A program made the position numbers and the translations under genes. A stretch of DNA of 64,000 nucleotides. Source: Rhynchosporium graminicola. Its lineage: Eukaryota > Ascomycota > Leotiomycetes > Helotiales > Ploettnerulaceae. Positions within the stretch are counted from its first letter, which is position 1, and every line of letters starts with the position of its first letter. A model generated the notes under the pieces. It had not been told where the DNA came from, made no database searches, and saw only the letters and a list, made by a program, of their open reading frames with translations. The stretch lies in assembly GCA_900074885.1 (NCBI GenBank), contig FJUW01000017.1:193933-257932 (forward strand), written 5' to 3'. Shown in pieces: positions 11,034 through 23,517 of this stretch.

Positions 11034-14000
11034 ATTCGTTCTATTTTGGTTTGCGTGGTTCGATTTTTGTGTGATTCTTGAGCGGTACACGTTTTATGAA
11101 TCAATCTTAGAGATAAAACACTCCAAAATCTGATACTTCTCATATCCAGGTATATGAAACACATAGCAATGTGTCTCGAGAATCGTTACATGCATTCCCT
11201 TTCGTCTGGACTTGAAAATTCCCAAAACGCAAGGTAAGCTTTACCTAGTACTTCGGGGAGAAGAAAACTTCAATTTCCCAGCTCTGTTAATCTCGCCTTG
11301 ATAATGTCTCTCCACTACGCTTTCCACGAAGGACGAATCAGCCAGCAACGTGAGTAAAACTCGACTCGTAGCATTATTACAAACACATTACCCGTCTCTG
11401 AAAGGTCTTCACAATTCAGTACGATTCTGTTTCCTTGTTTCTGTTCCGGTACCTCTGCCATGTTAATTTTCCACTGTTCTTCTCACCTGTCGCGATCTTA
11501 ACGAAATGGGCACTTTCTCTCTCTCTGCATCACTGCTTTTCGGCTTTTGAAAGGCTAGAAGTGCTACTGCCATGCTGAATATTCCCATCTGAGAAGCTAC
11601 TTCGGCACCCGATATTCTGTTCGCGGTCGTTATGGGTACATTAGGCATGGATATGAGGAGAGGATCGCTGCAGCGTAATGCGAGAACATTGGCAAAAGAT
11701 TCCATTCGATGCTGTCAGACAGTTTCTGCTGCTTCATTGAACGGCGAAAGACTTTGTTACGCGGAGGTTTGAGCTGCTCTTGTCTTGGGGCTGTGGATTC
11801 AGGTATAGAATACGAAATTCTGGATTCGTGGGTTGGTGTTCTGAGATAGGCGTAGATGAAAGAAAGCACCGAAAGATGACAGCGAAGTTGGACTTGACGG
11901 CAGGACACGAGAATAACTATTCATTTTATTTGGAGATTTGGTATTGAGCACGAGAGAGGAGAAAATCCTGCTTCACCTGTAGCATGCTTCTCTGTATTGG
12001 AGTTTGATCCAACCTAACAGTCTGGAAACACCTTACTCATTCCTGAGCCAAAGCTCGTGGACCATTGAGCTCATCCCGAGTGTTACGCTCGCTTCGCGTA
12101 GTCGAGCCTTGATATCCTTCTTCCAAACCAGATCATGTATGCACTTTGTCTGAGCGCGGAACGGGAAGAAGATATGTCAAAGACCGATTATAATACCTGG
12201 TGAATCAAATCATTCCTTGAGGATATAATTTCCCAGCCAAAGCCTAATTGAATCCATTTTGTGTTGGTGCGTGAATAGTGAAGCCATAGCTGACGAGAGT
12301 GTTTTGATATTCGAGTTTGTTTGTAGGAGTATTTATCCGCAAGACGGGAAGAGACGAACATATAAGAGTGCTAGGCAGGCGATAAGGGATGACACCATAG
12401 TGCATTGTTATGCGTCTCTACATTATACAATAGTGCCATGTAGGCGATAAGGGATGACACCATAGTACATTGTTTTGCGTCTCTACATTGTGCAAGAGCA
12501 TTCTTTGGTGGCCGACCCGTGTGGATACTTTTATATGACAAGGGATACACAAGCTACTGCTTTCGACAGTTCTTGGATAGTGACAGCAAAATCCAGTTCG
12601 GCAGCAGGACTCCAGAAAAAAGGGGTCTCTATGTTTTTGATATACTAGTATATGCGTGACTAAATCAGTACTTTCCTCAAGCACTTTTACCAAGTAAAGT
12701 AGCATACAAATGCCATCAAAGTATCTTATCAATAAGCTGGAATTCACAATTTCTTCGTATTTCTTCTTTATGTCTTGATCGGATGATTTCGTTTCTCTCC
12801 TCGGGAGAACTTGCTTTTATGTTCTGTACAGACAAGACAGACCATGAAAAGAATCTCAGATCTGTGAAAATCGAATGTTTGTACTCTCAGATGGGTTTAA
12901 GCGACTCTTTGAAGAAGACTTGCTGCAGTGATAATTCACTTCCTTCTGTGTAGGGAGTCAGAAATTTTCAATAAGAAGCCTGATGAACTCATCAGTAACC
13001 TATACCTTTAAAATCTAAGTGTCCGGCTTCATCATTAGCGAGTCAATACAACTCGAGAGCTGGACTTGCATACAACAATGATTCCATAACGGTAGGAGGG
13101 AAGCCCTTCTGGAGAAGCCAGAACGTAAATCACTCGTTTCCCATTGAAGTCATCAAATTTTCCCATGACTTGAAGAATACAAAACTCTATACAACATCTC
13201 GTACCCAAGATTTAAACTCACGTAACACCACAGAACTTTAGCCGAGGAACTGCTGTATAGTGAATAGTCGACGACTTTGCCATTCGATACATAGGTTTCA
13301 AGAGTTTGCTTCACCCGAGTATGAAGTCGTCTAGACTCGCATGGCCACGTCCCATCAAAGCTAAACTCAAGCTATAGAGCAGCCTTTAAATTATCGTGCT
13401 TTAGCGGCGTGTCTGGGTCATGGCTTCTTAATGTTTGAAAGTGAACCCCGAAGTTGATTACTCGCAAGAGAGCCTTGATGCGAAAACAGATCCTGATCAT
13501 TATGACGAGGTTCTAGTTGGGAAAGGAATATGATAGCAAAAGGCCAATTGACAGCAGGATTCTAGAGTGGCAAATTTTTTCCAACTACAGTATAGCTAAA
13601 TTCATCATACCTCTTTGCATGCGAACATGGAGTCCCATCTCGGTTACTTTGCAGTACCTAGTTCAAATCTCAGACATCACTATATCCGACTCTCTTGAAG
13701 AGCTACTTTCAAATGCGGGATTTCGAAAACTCACAAGCTCCTTCCTGGAAGTCCTGGCATTCTCTGTGTGTATAAAGCAAATCCCCTCTGTTAAAGTCCT
13801 CTATTTATAATCTCATATAGGCTTGAAGCGAGGTCGAAGCTTCAGATAAGTATTCTGCCTTGAATATGACTTGCCATTGAGCAATTCATTCGATAGCCAC
13901 ATCTCAACTTCAGGACGCTTATATAAAGCACCTCGTCCTTACTGGTAAATGGATGTTTGAGACTTGGTCACTTGGAACATTACACCTCAGAGTAAGAGTA

Positions 14001-16584
14001 ACAGTAGAAGAGTTACCTGTGTCTCCTGATTTTTTCAGTACACTTACTGCTTCACAGTCTAGCTGATGTTGATAATGATTTTTAGTTGTTGCTCGGTTTG
14101 TGGCGTCGGAAAATGCACTTCTTCTTTGAGGCGGGATTTGATGATTGACATCTTTGTGGAATGATAATGAAGAATCTATCGGCGGTGATTGATCGCGAGT
14201 TCCAATTGGGTTGCTCCCAGTTTTCGTTTCACGAATCCAGATTGGGTATGAGGCCTAATTATGCCCGAAGCTGACTATGAAGTCACGAAGTGCGTGGTGG
14301 TTAATATGGCGGATATCATGCCTACCTTTTACCTCTCTGATCGGGGAACTCTGTTCAACTTTAGACTTGGCGAGGAAGTTCTCAGTTACATAGATCCAGA
14401 CTTCCACTTCCATCTCACGAAATACTTACTTCGCTCATATATCGTATTTACATAACATCCCATGCATGGATTACCATATTCCCCATTCACAACTGCCCAC
14501 AGACCTCATAACTTTAAGTTTCCACGACATAGACTTCATCGAGACCTATAAAGTAACAGCACAGCTCAGCTTTCTAAAATGCAAGTCTGCGAAGTTCGGT
14601 GCAGAAGGGAAATATGCCACTACTGGTCGTCGTATTCGTTTCCCATCCAAGAGAACGCTCGATTTCGCCGAAGTATTAGCGAATTCGATCGCCTTTTGAT
14701 TAATTAATAAAAGATTGAGATGATTATAGCGAGGATTAGATGTATTATCTTCGAAGCAAGAATAGATAATTTTAGTTATGATAGTGAGATTGTAGTTGAA
14801 AGCAGTATTAAAGTCGATAATGAAAACTTAACTTCTGCAGTGTGAATATGCATCTTGGGAGGATATACGGATCACCATCACCGACGAATCTTGATGGATC
14901 TCAGAGATTAGAGCAGATCCAGGGTAAATTTCTGCTCCAAGTTTCAACTTCAAGCCGACCATTTCAGGAACTTCTAAAACTGTTTGTTCTTCTTTCATAC
15001 TAAGCCTTTTTGATATATTTTACATGAAATACCTTTAGATGGTCAATACGAAGAGCTGACGACAAATTGTCCTAGATAACGCACCGACGAGGGGACACGA
15101 TAATTCCAAGCCTAGCTTTGAACTATTCCCCCAGGCGATGTCTTCAGCTGCAATGTACCACGGCTCGTATATCCCTCTTGCAGCCGAAACTGAGCGTACC
15201 CATAGCACCATAGGACAATTTCTCTATTTACTCGACCAGTCGCTATTGGACAGAGACCGTGCTAGCTATGCACCAAATCTTTTTTTGCAACAAGCTCAAC
15301 TATATTCTCAATCCACAGTTTAGCACGATTGTGATACATGGTTCTCCATCCTCAAAAATTGGCAATATCGTATCGTCTGGACATAGTCCTCATGACAACA
15401 CTATGTTACCTGACAGCAGTATAATACTATATCAGTCGCTCCCCCGCGGTGTCTCGGAAAGAGCCAGACTCTCAGGATAATCAGTTAAAAGTTCAAACAT
15501 CAAGATTGAGTTGTAACAAAATAGCTTTGCCAAAACCTTCCAGCAAACACGCCGCCATCAAACCTGGAGGAATAACATTGAATCTTACCACGATTTCAAC
15601 GATGTAGATATCCCACGCTGGTCTATTCATAATTATAGGTACTCTTGTCTACTTAGACCTTTTCCAATCTGATTTCACTTCAATACTTCAATTGCTTATG
15701 CCGACCAGTCCGATATGGAAGACAAGTCCTTCTGGCTTACTTTAAATCACCAAACGGTAAAGGAAGCACCACGATCAAATAACTGTCCGGCTGACAATTC
15801 TCCGAGACTTCAGGACTCATCAATATCTGAAGTTTCAGAACTTGACGTCCACGCTGAGAAAAGTTGCACCAGGAACGCATGCGAACTATGTTGCCAAGCT
15901 ACAAGCTCACACGTTCTTTATATTAACAAGCATGAGATGTATTTTAAGTTTGGCTGAAGATTCAATACTACTTATTGATTGACATCTCGTCTTGTAGTCT
16001 TGGGGATCACAATTGATGCATCACGAAGTGACGAAGAGCTGAAAACTGTTTCTTTCTAGCAATGTGGAGTGTTGAGGAAATACAAAATGACCACAGATAA
16101 GCAATCAAGAAAAACAATCACGTTACCAAATCCCGAGAGAGCAAAACAAACAAGGGCCATGGCTGGTCCAGGCAGGTATTTGCACTACGACGAAGCTTCT
16201 GCAGACGAATTCGTGGAGGGACATCACGTCAACCTCCCAGCCTTCTAGTTCTAATTCTAAAAAGACTAGAAAAGTTTTGACATTGTATTTTTCGTCAAGG
16301 ATTTCACATTTATGGACGATTGCTTCCGCTTTGGCTTCTTGAACACTTGATTCATCTGTTGCATATTCATCCAGAGCCTAATTCACACGACAGGAATTCA
16401 AGAAGAAGAAATACATGAGGATGCAGCACTGATTACTATTATGACAGCAATTCAAACCGCCGTTCACGAAACTCATGTTCTAATGAAGTGAGCTAACCAC
16501 TTGGAAGCGATTAGGTATTCAGGACTTAAGAAGACTCTGAAGCCCACCAGGACATCAAACCCCTTGATTGATCATGATAAGATT
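11034..16584. other. 5.5-kb gene-poor region
   Basis: No gene is securely identifiable. Short uninterpreted frames exist. One on the minus strand at 11463-11705 (80 codons, contains VASQMGIFSMAVALLAF) and two on the plus strand at 14261-14455 and 14466-14699 look mildly protein-like. None matches a family I know, and none has convincing splice partners. They may be decayed genes. A 65-base tandem duplication lies at about 12377-12498. Confidence 0.4.
12377..12498. repeat. imperfect 65-base tandem duplication
   Basis: A block beginning GGCGATAAGGGATGACACC is present at 12378 and again at 12443, an offset of 65 bases. The two copies match for about 55 bases with only a few substitutions (for example GTGCATTGTTATG versus GTACATTGTTTTG). 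No open frame or known element spans it. Confidence 0.75.
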
Positions 16585-17586
16585 CTATTCATAAACCGGA
16601 GTAGGCCCCAGGATGAGACTGATAATTTTCAACGGCACGAAAAGCACCATCATAATCAATCCTGAGATCATAGCAAGCGGTAGCTGAATGCAGAACATCA
16701 AAAGTTGCACCAGACAATAAACAATATCGCTCGTCAGCATTCCTCGAAGTACAGCTAGGGCTCCCGATATCAACACCCTTGGCAGATAGACGATCGGGAA
16801 GATTACCAGGACGAAAATACACACCGCGATCATGTCCCGAGTATAGTTCCGAGCTCTTGCAACGGACATCAAATTCATGAACCACACTCCCTTCTCGTTC
16901 CATGCGGAGAGTCTTCGAATAACGGAGAGACTGAGAGCTGGACCTGGACAAAGAAGCACCTGTCTCTTGCCCTCGACGGTTATGCCAATGATCGGGATGA
17001 GAAGATTATTGAATACCAAGCGAGCCAGGAGGAAGATGATGTATATGTAGGATGTCGAAGAAGACAGTTCCGACAGTGGATTGAGGATTTCCAATACAGG
17101 GACGTAAGCCCACCAGCTAGCACCCAGGCGGCTGACTACTTGTAGCGTGGAAATGAAGACAAACATAGTTAGGTCTTGGCGTTGGCGAAGAGAAGTTCTC
17201 CCTGCTGGTTGCGAGATTCGAGCTGCTATCAAAAGCATAGAGGCGTTAGACCATGTCTCTAAGGCGAGCGAGATGAGAGAGGGTATTCCATCTTCAGACA
17301 CAAGGTCGAATACTCTGTGCCGAACCAAATGAAAAGCCGTACATGTCGTGCATAAGGAGATGCAGATTGTAAGGGTCTGGCCTATGTTGAGGAGGGAGAA
17401 GAGGAATAACTGTTCCATGAGGAGGTAAACTATAAGAATCCAATATCGTCGAGCCTCTATTCCATCGACTAGAATGAGTGAGAATGGGAGGAAGCCGTAG
17501 AGGTAAATATTGAAAGTTACGAGTCTCTTCAATTCAGTTAACCAACATTGCGTACAAATGTTGGGTCTTCACTATACCTTCTTCAT
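16585..17586 (-). CDS. multi-pass membrane protein of unknown function
   Basis: The main exon, 17526-16585, encodes about 313 residues dominated by hydrophobic segments. I count seven or so candidate helices, including FLPFSLILV, LLMEQLFLFSLLNIG, YIYIIFLLARLVF, MIAVCIFVLVIFPIVYL and a C-terminal pair. There is no ATG in the first 38 codons. A tiny first exon at 17586-17578 (ATG AAG AAG), a GTATAG donor and a TTGAAG acceptor give a 51-base intron and the start MKKRLVTF in frame, for 316 residues. That start is plausible but unproven, and a longer upstream exon is possible. I do not recognise the family. The short loops and absence of transporter motifs argue against the major facilitator class. 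Confidence 0.55.
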
Positions 17587-19072
17587 CGTGCTGCTTCACG
17601 AAGGACTCTATTCATTGAACTTGAAGCTTCGGCGAAAGGAAAGACCTTTAATTCAGCAGATTGCAAGCTAAGAATTGATGAGCAACAACGAGCCGACTTG
17701 TGATGGTCTGCCAGCTCGGTAGCAGTAGATTGCAACCGGGCCCGAAGTACAATTGTTTGCGGTCGAGGTTGGTTTCATCTCGAAGTGCACTGCGTCCTTT
17801 ATGACGCTCAGAATGCGACGATGTCTTCCATTTCTTCGGAAGGAGCCAGAAAGTGATTTGTCGTTGTCTCAAGGAAGGAACTGCAGCCAGCACCTCCTCT
17901 ACATCGAAGGAAAGGTGGTTTATGAGAAATGGTTCACGTGACATGTGAAGCCAATTCAATCTTCGTAGTTGACAACGCCATTTCTTCCTTCAAATAAGTG
18001 AGGATTTTTCAATCGATCCATATAGACTACACAGTATTCGCATTCTAGTCATGTTTTGCCGACTAGCGTCAGGTAAAGGAAAGATGACGACTCTTCCTGA
18101 GGATTGTGGGTTGCTGGAGCAAGGATTGTGAGATCCCACAATTCGTTAAGAAATACTCCTGATAATTGAAATAGTATATTGTCGTTGGGATTCACCACTT
18201 TGTCCCTTTGGTAAATCTATGCATAATTGTTGTTCCGCTTTGGGTCGAGACTAGAACTGGCCTCAAGTAGCAATGTTATAATTCCACTCTTTCATCCCGG
18301 ATTCGAAAACTGATCTGAGGCTTCGAATTTACTCAAGTGACTTGCCTAAGCGAGCGATTTGATAGCATCATAGCCATGATACTGTATCAAACCACGCGTT
18401 TTCAAGATTTACGAATCCAAGAAAGATGGTTGCGACGTGCCAGGTGTACATCCACGCCTCAGAGTCCACCCTCTCATACCACTATTTCAGATCTGTTCAA
18501 TCATCGCTCTGACCCACTACACCTTGTGCATTATTGCCAGATCTCTCCTCGATGGTCACATCCAAGTTTTCAGAACGCTGATCTAGCGTGACCTAGAACT
18601 TACTTAATTGCGAGCTAGAGTTTGACAAGCTTGGAGCAAGACACGAAGAACCGTGGGGTCACTCTCGTTCTCCTTGATACCACCAATAAAAACTTGCCAC
18701 CAGTAGAAGGTTAGGTTCGGCTCGGGTTTTCAAGCATACTGCGGTGAATTAAATACACTATTCTAGCCTCTGCACCCTAATCTACTGTAGAAATGGAGAG
18801 GAGAGTTATGATCCCCGGTCGTTCCCCAGACTATCGTCGGCAAATCAGTCGGCGAAGTAGGGGAATCCCACTTTAGGATATCTCTTGCTCCACCGGATTG
18901 CCCGTGCTCCAGGTACCCCAGCCCAGATAGTTTCGATGTAAGATAACAATTGCAAGTGAAGCTACATGAGCTAACTTTTATATATCGAGGAGGTCGACGA
19001 ATCGCCATTTCACAGGTCATCTTGTTTGTCGAGCCGTATCACGATCAAGAGGATCGCGAAGTATTTGTTACG
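17587..19072. other. intergenic, nothing recognised
   Basis: Upstream regions of the membrane protein and of the sugar transporter, which are divergent. Frames here are short and unconvincing. Confidence 0.4.
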
Positions 19073-20933
19073 ATGGCTTCACCGGGGATGATGGACGCTG
19101 CTCTCAGCGGTCGCAAGACCGGCTACTTCGCAAATAGTGGCATGATCAACCTCAATTTGGTCCTTGTGCTCTCCCTGATTTCATCCTATGCCACTGGATA
19201 TGATGGGTCTATGATGAGTACGTCTCTCAATCCAAGGATGTGTTTGTAAACAAAACTCAGCTAATCGTGCATGCCCAGATGGATTACAGTCACTTGACAC
19301 TTGGACAGCATATTTCAATAATCCTGGTGCGAGCTCACTTGCTCTTCTTAACGCCATACAGAATGTTGGCCAACTAGTTGCCCTTCCCTTCTGTGCGATT
19401 GCTTGCGACAAATTTGGGAGGAGGAGTACCCTGGTATTCGGTGCGGTCGTGATGCTTGTCGGGACAATCCTCCAGGGCGCTGCCCGGAACAGTAAGTTTC
19501 TATTTACTTAAAGTAAGAAATGAATATATGTTTACTGGACTAGCCGGTATGTTCATCGCCGCGCGCGGAACCATTGGATTCGGACTGGCATTCAACATCA
19601 CAGCTGCGCCATTGCTAATTCTTGAGCTCGCTTTCCCAACCCAACGAGCTCCTTTGGTAAGTGTCTACAATTCACTCTGGTCGCTCGGTGCCATCGCCGC
19701 AGCTTGGGTGACTTACGGCACTTTCCGCTTAAAGAACGACTGGGGTTGGAGGATCCCATCTTTCCTCCAAGCACTCTCGAGTATTGTCCAAATCGGATTT
19801 TGTTACTTCATCGAAGAAAGTCCCAGATGGCTAGTCGACAACGACCGAGAAGACAAAGCCAAGGATCTCATCACCAAATACCATACCAATGGCGATCCGA
19901 ATGATTACATGGTCTCAATTGAACTAGAAGAGATCCGCGAGGCGTTACGACTGGAGAAGGAAGCTCTGGAAACGACGTCGTATCTCTCTTTCTTCAAGAC
20001 GAAGGGGAACAGACATCGGTTTTTCATTATCCTAGCTGTAGGATTTTTTTCTCAGTGGTCCGGAAATGGATTAATTTCGTACTATCTTACCCTGATTTTG
20101 GACTCAATAGGATATAAGGACCAGGAGACACAGACGCTTGTCAATGGTCTTTTGGCTATTTGGGGACTGATCACGACGTTCTTCTTTTCACTGCTGGTGA
20201 ACAGATTCGGACGAAGAACTATGTTCTTGACTTCTACGGTCGGGATGTTGATCACATATATCAGTAAGTCACAGCTGAACTCTTTACACCTAACTATGGC
20301 TAATATGAGTTTCAGTCTGGACAGCACTCATGTCAAGCTACGAGCAGTCTGCAGATCCCAAAAGTGTGAAAGCCAAGGGATTAGCTAAAGGCGTTCTGGC
20401 TATGATATTTCTCTACAATACTGCTTTCAGCATTGGATGGGGCCCGTTGCAGGTTACATACGTCGTTGAAATTCTGCCTTACCACCTCCGGGCAAGAGTA
20501 AGTCCGATCATACACTCCAAAAACTCTCTGACCAAGCTAACACATTCTAGGGTCTCGTACTCTACAACTTGTTCGTAGCAATGGCCCTGATCTTCAATCA
20601 ATACGCCAACCCCATTGGTGTCACGAACATCAAGTGGAAATGTACGTTCCAAAATTACCATCATAAAAAGTCATCAAGCTAATACATTTGTCAGATTACA
20701 TTGTCTATGATGTCTGGCTATTCGTCGAGCTGCTTGTCGTCTATTTCCTGTTCGTTGAAACTTCTGGTTCCTCGCTCGAAGAGACTGCTGCCATCCTTGA
20801 TGGAACTGAGATCCAGGAACGCTTCCTTGAGGGTGTTGCTAGAGCCACTGAGAGAGATGGAAAGTCTCAGGTTGTGACGGAGGTTAGGAGTGCCGAGGCT
20901 GATGAGAAGACGGGGAGAATAAATATGCAGTAG
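19073..20933 (+). CDS. MFS sugar transporter (hexose/lactose permease type)
   Basis: A twelve-helix plasma membrane permease of the sugar porter family. Six exons, 19073-19217, 19279-19491, 19544-20263, 20316-20497, 20551-20641 and 20695-20933, total 1590 bases and 529 residues with every phase matching. Signatures appear in order: GYDGSMMNGLQSL in helix 1, CDKFGRRST after helix 2, a helix-4/5 segment with RGTIGFG, ESPRWLVDNDRE before the central loop, NRFGRRTMF after helix 8, and WGPLQVTYVVEILP with HLRARG near the end. The C-terminal TSGSSLEETAAILDG resembles the fungal PETKG(R/Y)TLEE tail with PETKG replaced by VETSG. Overall this looks closest to lactose or cellodextrin permease-like fungal carriers, but the substrate is not determinable. 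The start at 19073 is preferred to an in-frame ATG at 18950, because the added residues do not resemble the family. Confidence 0.88.
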
Positions 20934-23517
20934 GCTCGGAGTTTGACGGAATTTGTTTGAAAACTGATGTAGTAATGATACACTTTGACGAGGAGATCCT
21001 ATCCGTCACATATCAGAAATGATAGCAGCTTATATATGCTGAACTCAACCTTCGCCTCTCGAGTATAGATATACCTTTTAATATATCCTCGTACAACACA
21101 ATAGAAGCAATACACAGTAGGAGAAATCAAGGGCAACTTACGATATTTGAACATCATTCGTGGGAACGGCGAGGGGCATCGTGTGTCTGTAAACTTTCCA
21201 CATACTTTGAAGCCATGAAATCTGATTTATACTCAAAAGAGCACAGGATTTAAGGAAGGGAAACCCCTTAACGAGAAGAACGACAGTGAGTTAGTTAGCA
21301 GTAGATATGGGCGTCAGCAGAAGAAGAAGAAATGTAGCTTCTGCATGAAGAATGACAGAAAGAGATGCATCGCCGCTTTTTGTTTGAATGTGCGACCTCG
21401 CTTAGAGTATTGACGAAATGACAGCGAAGCGAGAAATGACAAGAAGCAACCATGAGCCGCTAACATTGCCACTCCAATCCGAAAGAGGAACATTGATTAC
21501 ATGGAAACGAGAAAGCGGCTCATTCAAAAGAATGTTCCCAAATCACTTGGCACACATGTCTGACTCAAACTACCCATTTTTGAAACATGAAAAATTCCAT
21601 ACGCTACATGCCTACTTCTTGTTCAAGTCACGGCACATTATTTGATTATGTCAAAGAAAATAAAAGCACAGATCTTAAGGCCACGAAATGGCACAATCGA
21701 CTAGGCGCTTCTGATTGTGGCAATTCCCCTAGCAAATGCCGAGGATGGTATCTGGCCAGGATTCAAAGTCCGAGGATTGGTTCATCTGATATTGCTAAAT
21801 ATGTAATGTATCCCACGCGAAGTTGCGAATTGACAACCTGCTCATTTCATGCCGTTCTGTAAAATGATAATGAGAAGATTCTTGACAAAATTCTACCACT
21901 CAAAAGCTCGGAAGTGAAGTAAGTCGTGAATTTGTCTTGAATTAAAAAATGGAAGTCGCGAGATTATCTCGTGGCTTTGGAATCAGATTCTAGTAGAATC
22001 TCATAATAGTTTCGTGACATTGATTAGTAAGAAGACAGACGTATTCTTGGAGTAGTGATGGGATGAAGCAGCTCAAGGAGCTGAAGCTAATCAGATGGCT
22101 CACCTACTCGTTAATCTCCGGATATCGAAAACCATCCATCACAGATAGAGAAAAAGCAGTAGTAAGTAACATTCTCTCAAGTGGATAGTTGCAGACATCA
22201 ACCTAGGTTATATGACTAAAAGTAAACGCTTCTCGATAGGAAGCCTAGGCAGTAATTTAAGGAACTTATGGCACAGACAAGCTGGTTTTGATATTGGCAG
22301 ATAAACTTCTAGAAGACTCTGGAAATATTGTGCTGATGCCAAGTCTTGACGTGAAGTTCGTTCTGTTTGTCTCTTTTTGTGATTAAAAGGAAGCAATGGA
22401 TAGCGGATCGTCGGCTTTATCTGTTACTTTCGATTGACTAATATCTGCACCTGGCTAATAGAAGGTCGATTTATTTGCTCTTCGCTAAGAATTTCGGGCG
22501 ATACGAATCGAAGACTTCAGCTAGCCTATCGGATATACGTGATTTAAATACTTGGCGGTTTTCGTAAAAGTACTATTAGGATAAGCTTAAAATAGATGAT
22601 TGATAATTAATAATTACAAGCTATATATCTAAATCCTTTTGTTCATAATTGCAAATAGAATTATATAATTCATAGATAATTCTCCCTATTCTAGTTATCT
22701 CCCTCTCTCTTTCCGAAAAATCAAAGATTTATTATTTTATGAGAAGGTCGTACAACCCTAGCCCTCTCGCCAGGTATAGTACGCGTAGTATAATTGATTA
22801 TATTTATAATACAACTTATTTATATATAAGCAGAAGTATAAGGTATAATTCTAATGATCAATTATAATTAATTAATTATAATAAATCTCATTAGAAATAT
22901 AGCGGAGGCGATGGCACAATAGCAACCTCTATAAATGTAAATTTGAATATTCTGATTTATCTCCAGTTCGTATTAATCTGCATCAGAGAAAATCTTTGTA
23001 AAGAGGAGATATACTTAGCTGAGTGCAGATATTAGTTAATCGGACGTAATAGATCTACGTAATAGAAATTTTACGAAAACCGACTATACTCTATGTTGTG
23101 ACAATATGAAATAATATAACCTCTGGAATCCTGTAGATCATCCACAGATCTCGATCTCCAGACTTCACAGAATGTAAGATTAACGAACATCTTTAGCTTC
23201 CTGTAATGTTACGCTAGCTAGTCTCAGCACTTTGGAACAACCAGAAGAAAATTCACCGCGTAAACAGTACTAGACTGTACTTGATGCGGTCTGGGACCTG
23301 AAACAAGAGGCACAAATTCTGTGTAAATATGGAGCATAGCAAGTTTTAGATTCACTGATACACGATATCTAGAGCTAGATACATCCGCTCTTTCACTGAA
23401 TCTCCATATTTATCACTTATGTAACTTCCATCTGCCATAAACCTTCTCTCACCATTCACCTTCCGACCAAATGACACAATATATTTCATTCTCAGACCTG
23501 TATAGCGGAGTCCTTCC
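20934..23517. other. intergenic, gene-poor
   Basis: No coding signal that I can support. Base composition becomes sharply AT-rich from about 22540 to 22900. Confidence 0.45.
22541..22905. repeat. AT-rich island, possibly old RIP-mutated repeat
   Basis: A stretch dominated by TAATTA, ATAATT and TATATA words with stop codons in all frames. It contrasts with the roughly 45% GC of flanking DNA. In Pezizomycotina such islands are commonly transposon remains mutated by repeat-induced point mutation. No terminal repeats or transposase fragment is visible, so the origin is inference. Confidence 0.45.

Noticed and set aside
18950..19072. Upstream in-frame start for the sugar transporter
   Set aside because: The extra residues do not resemble the family N-terminus. 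ATG 19073 gives the usual short cytosolic leader before helix 1.
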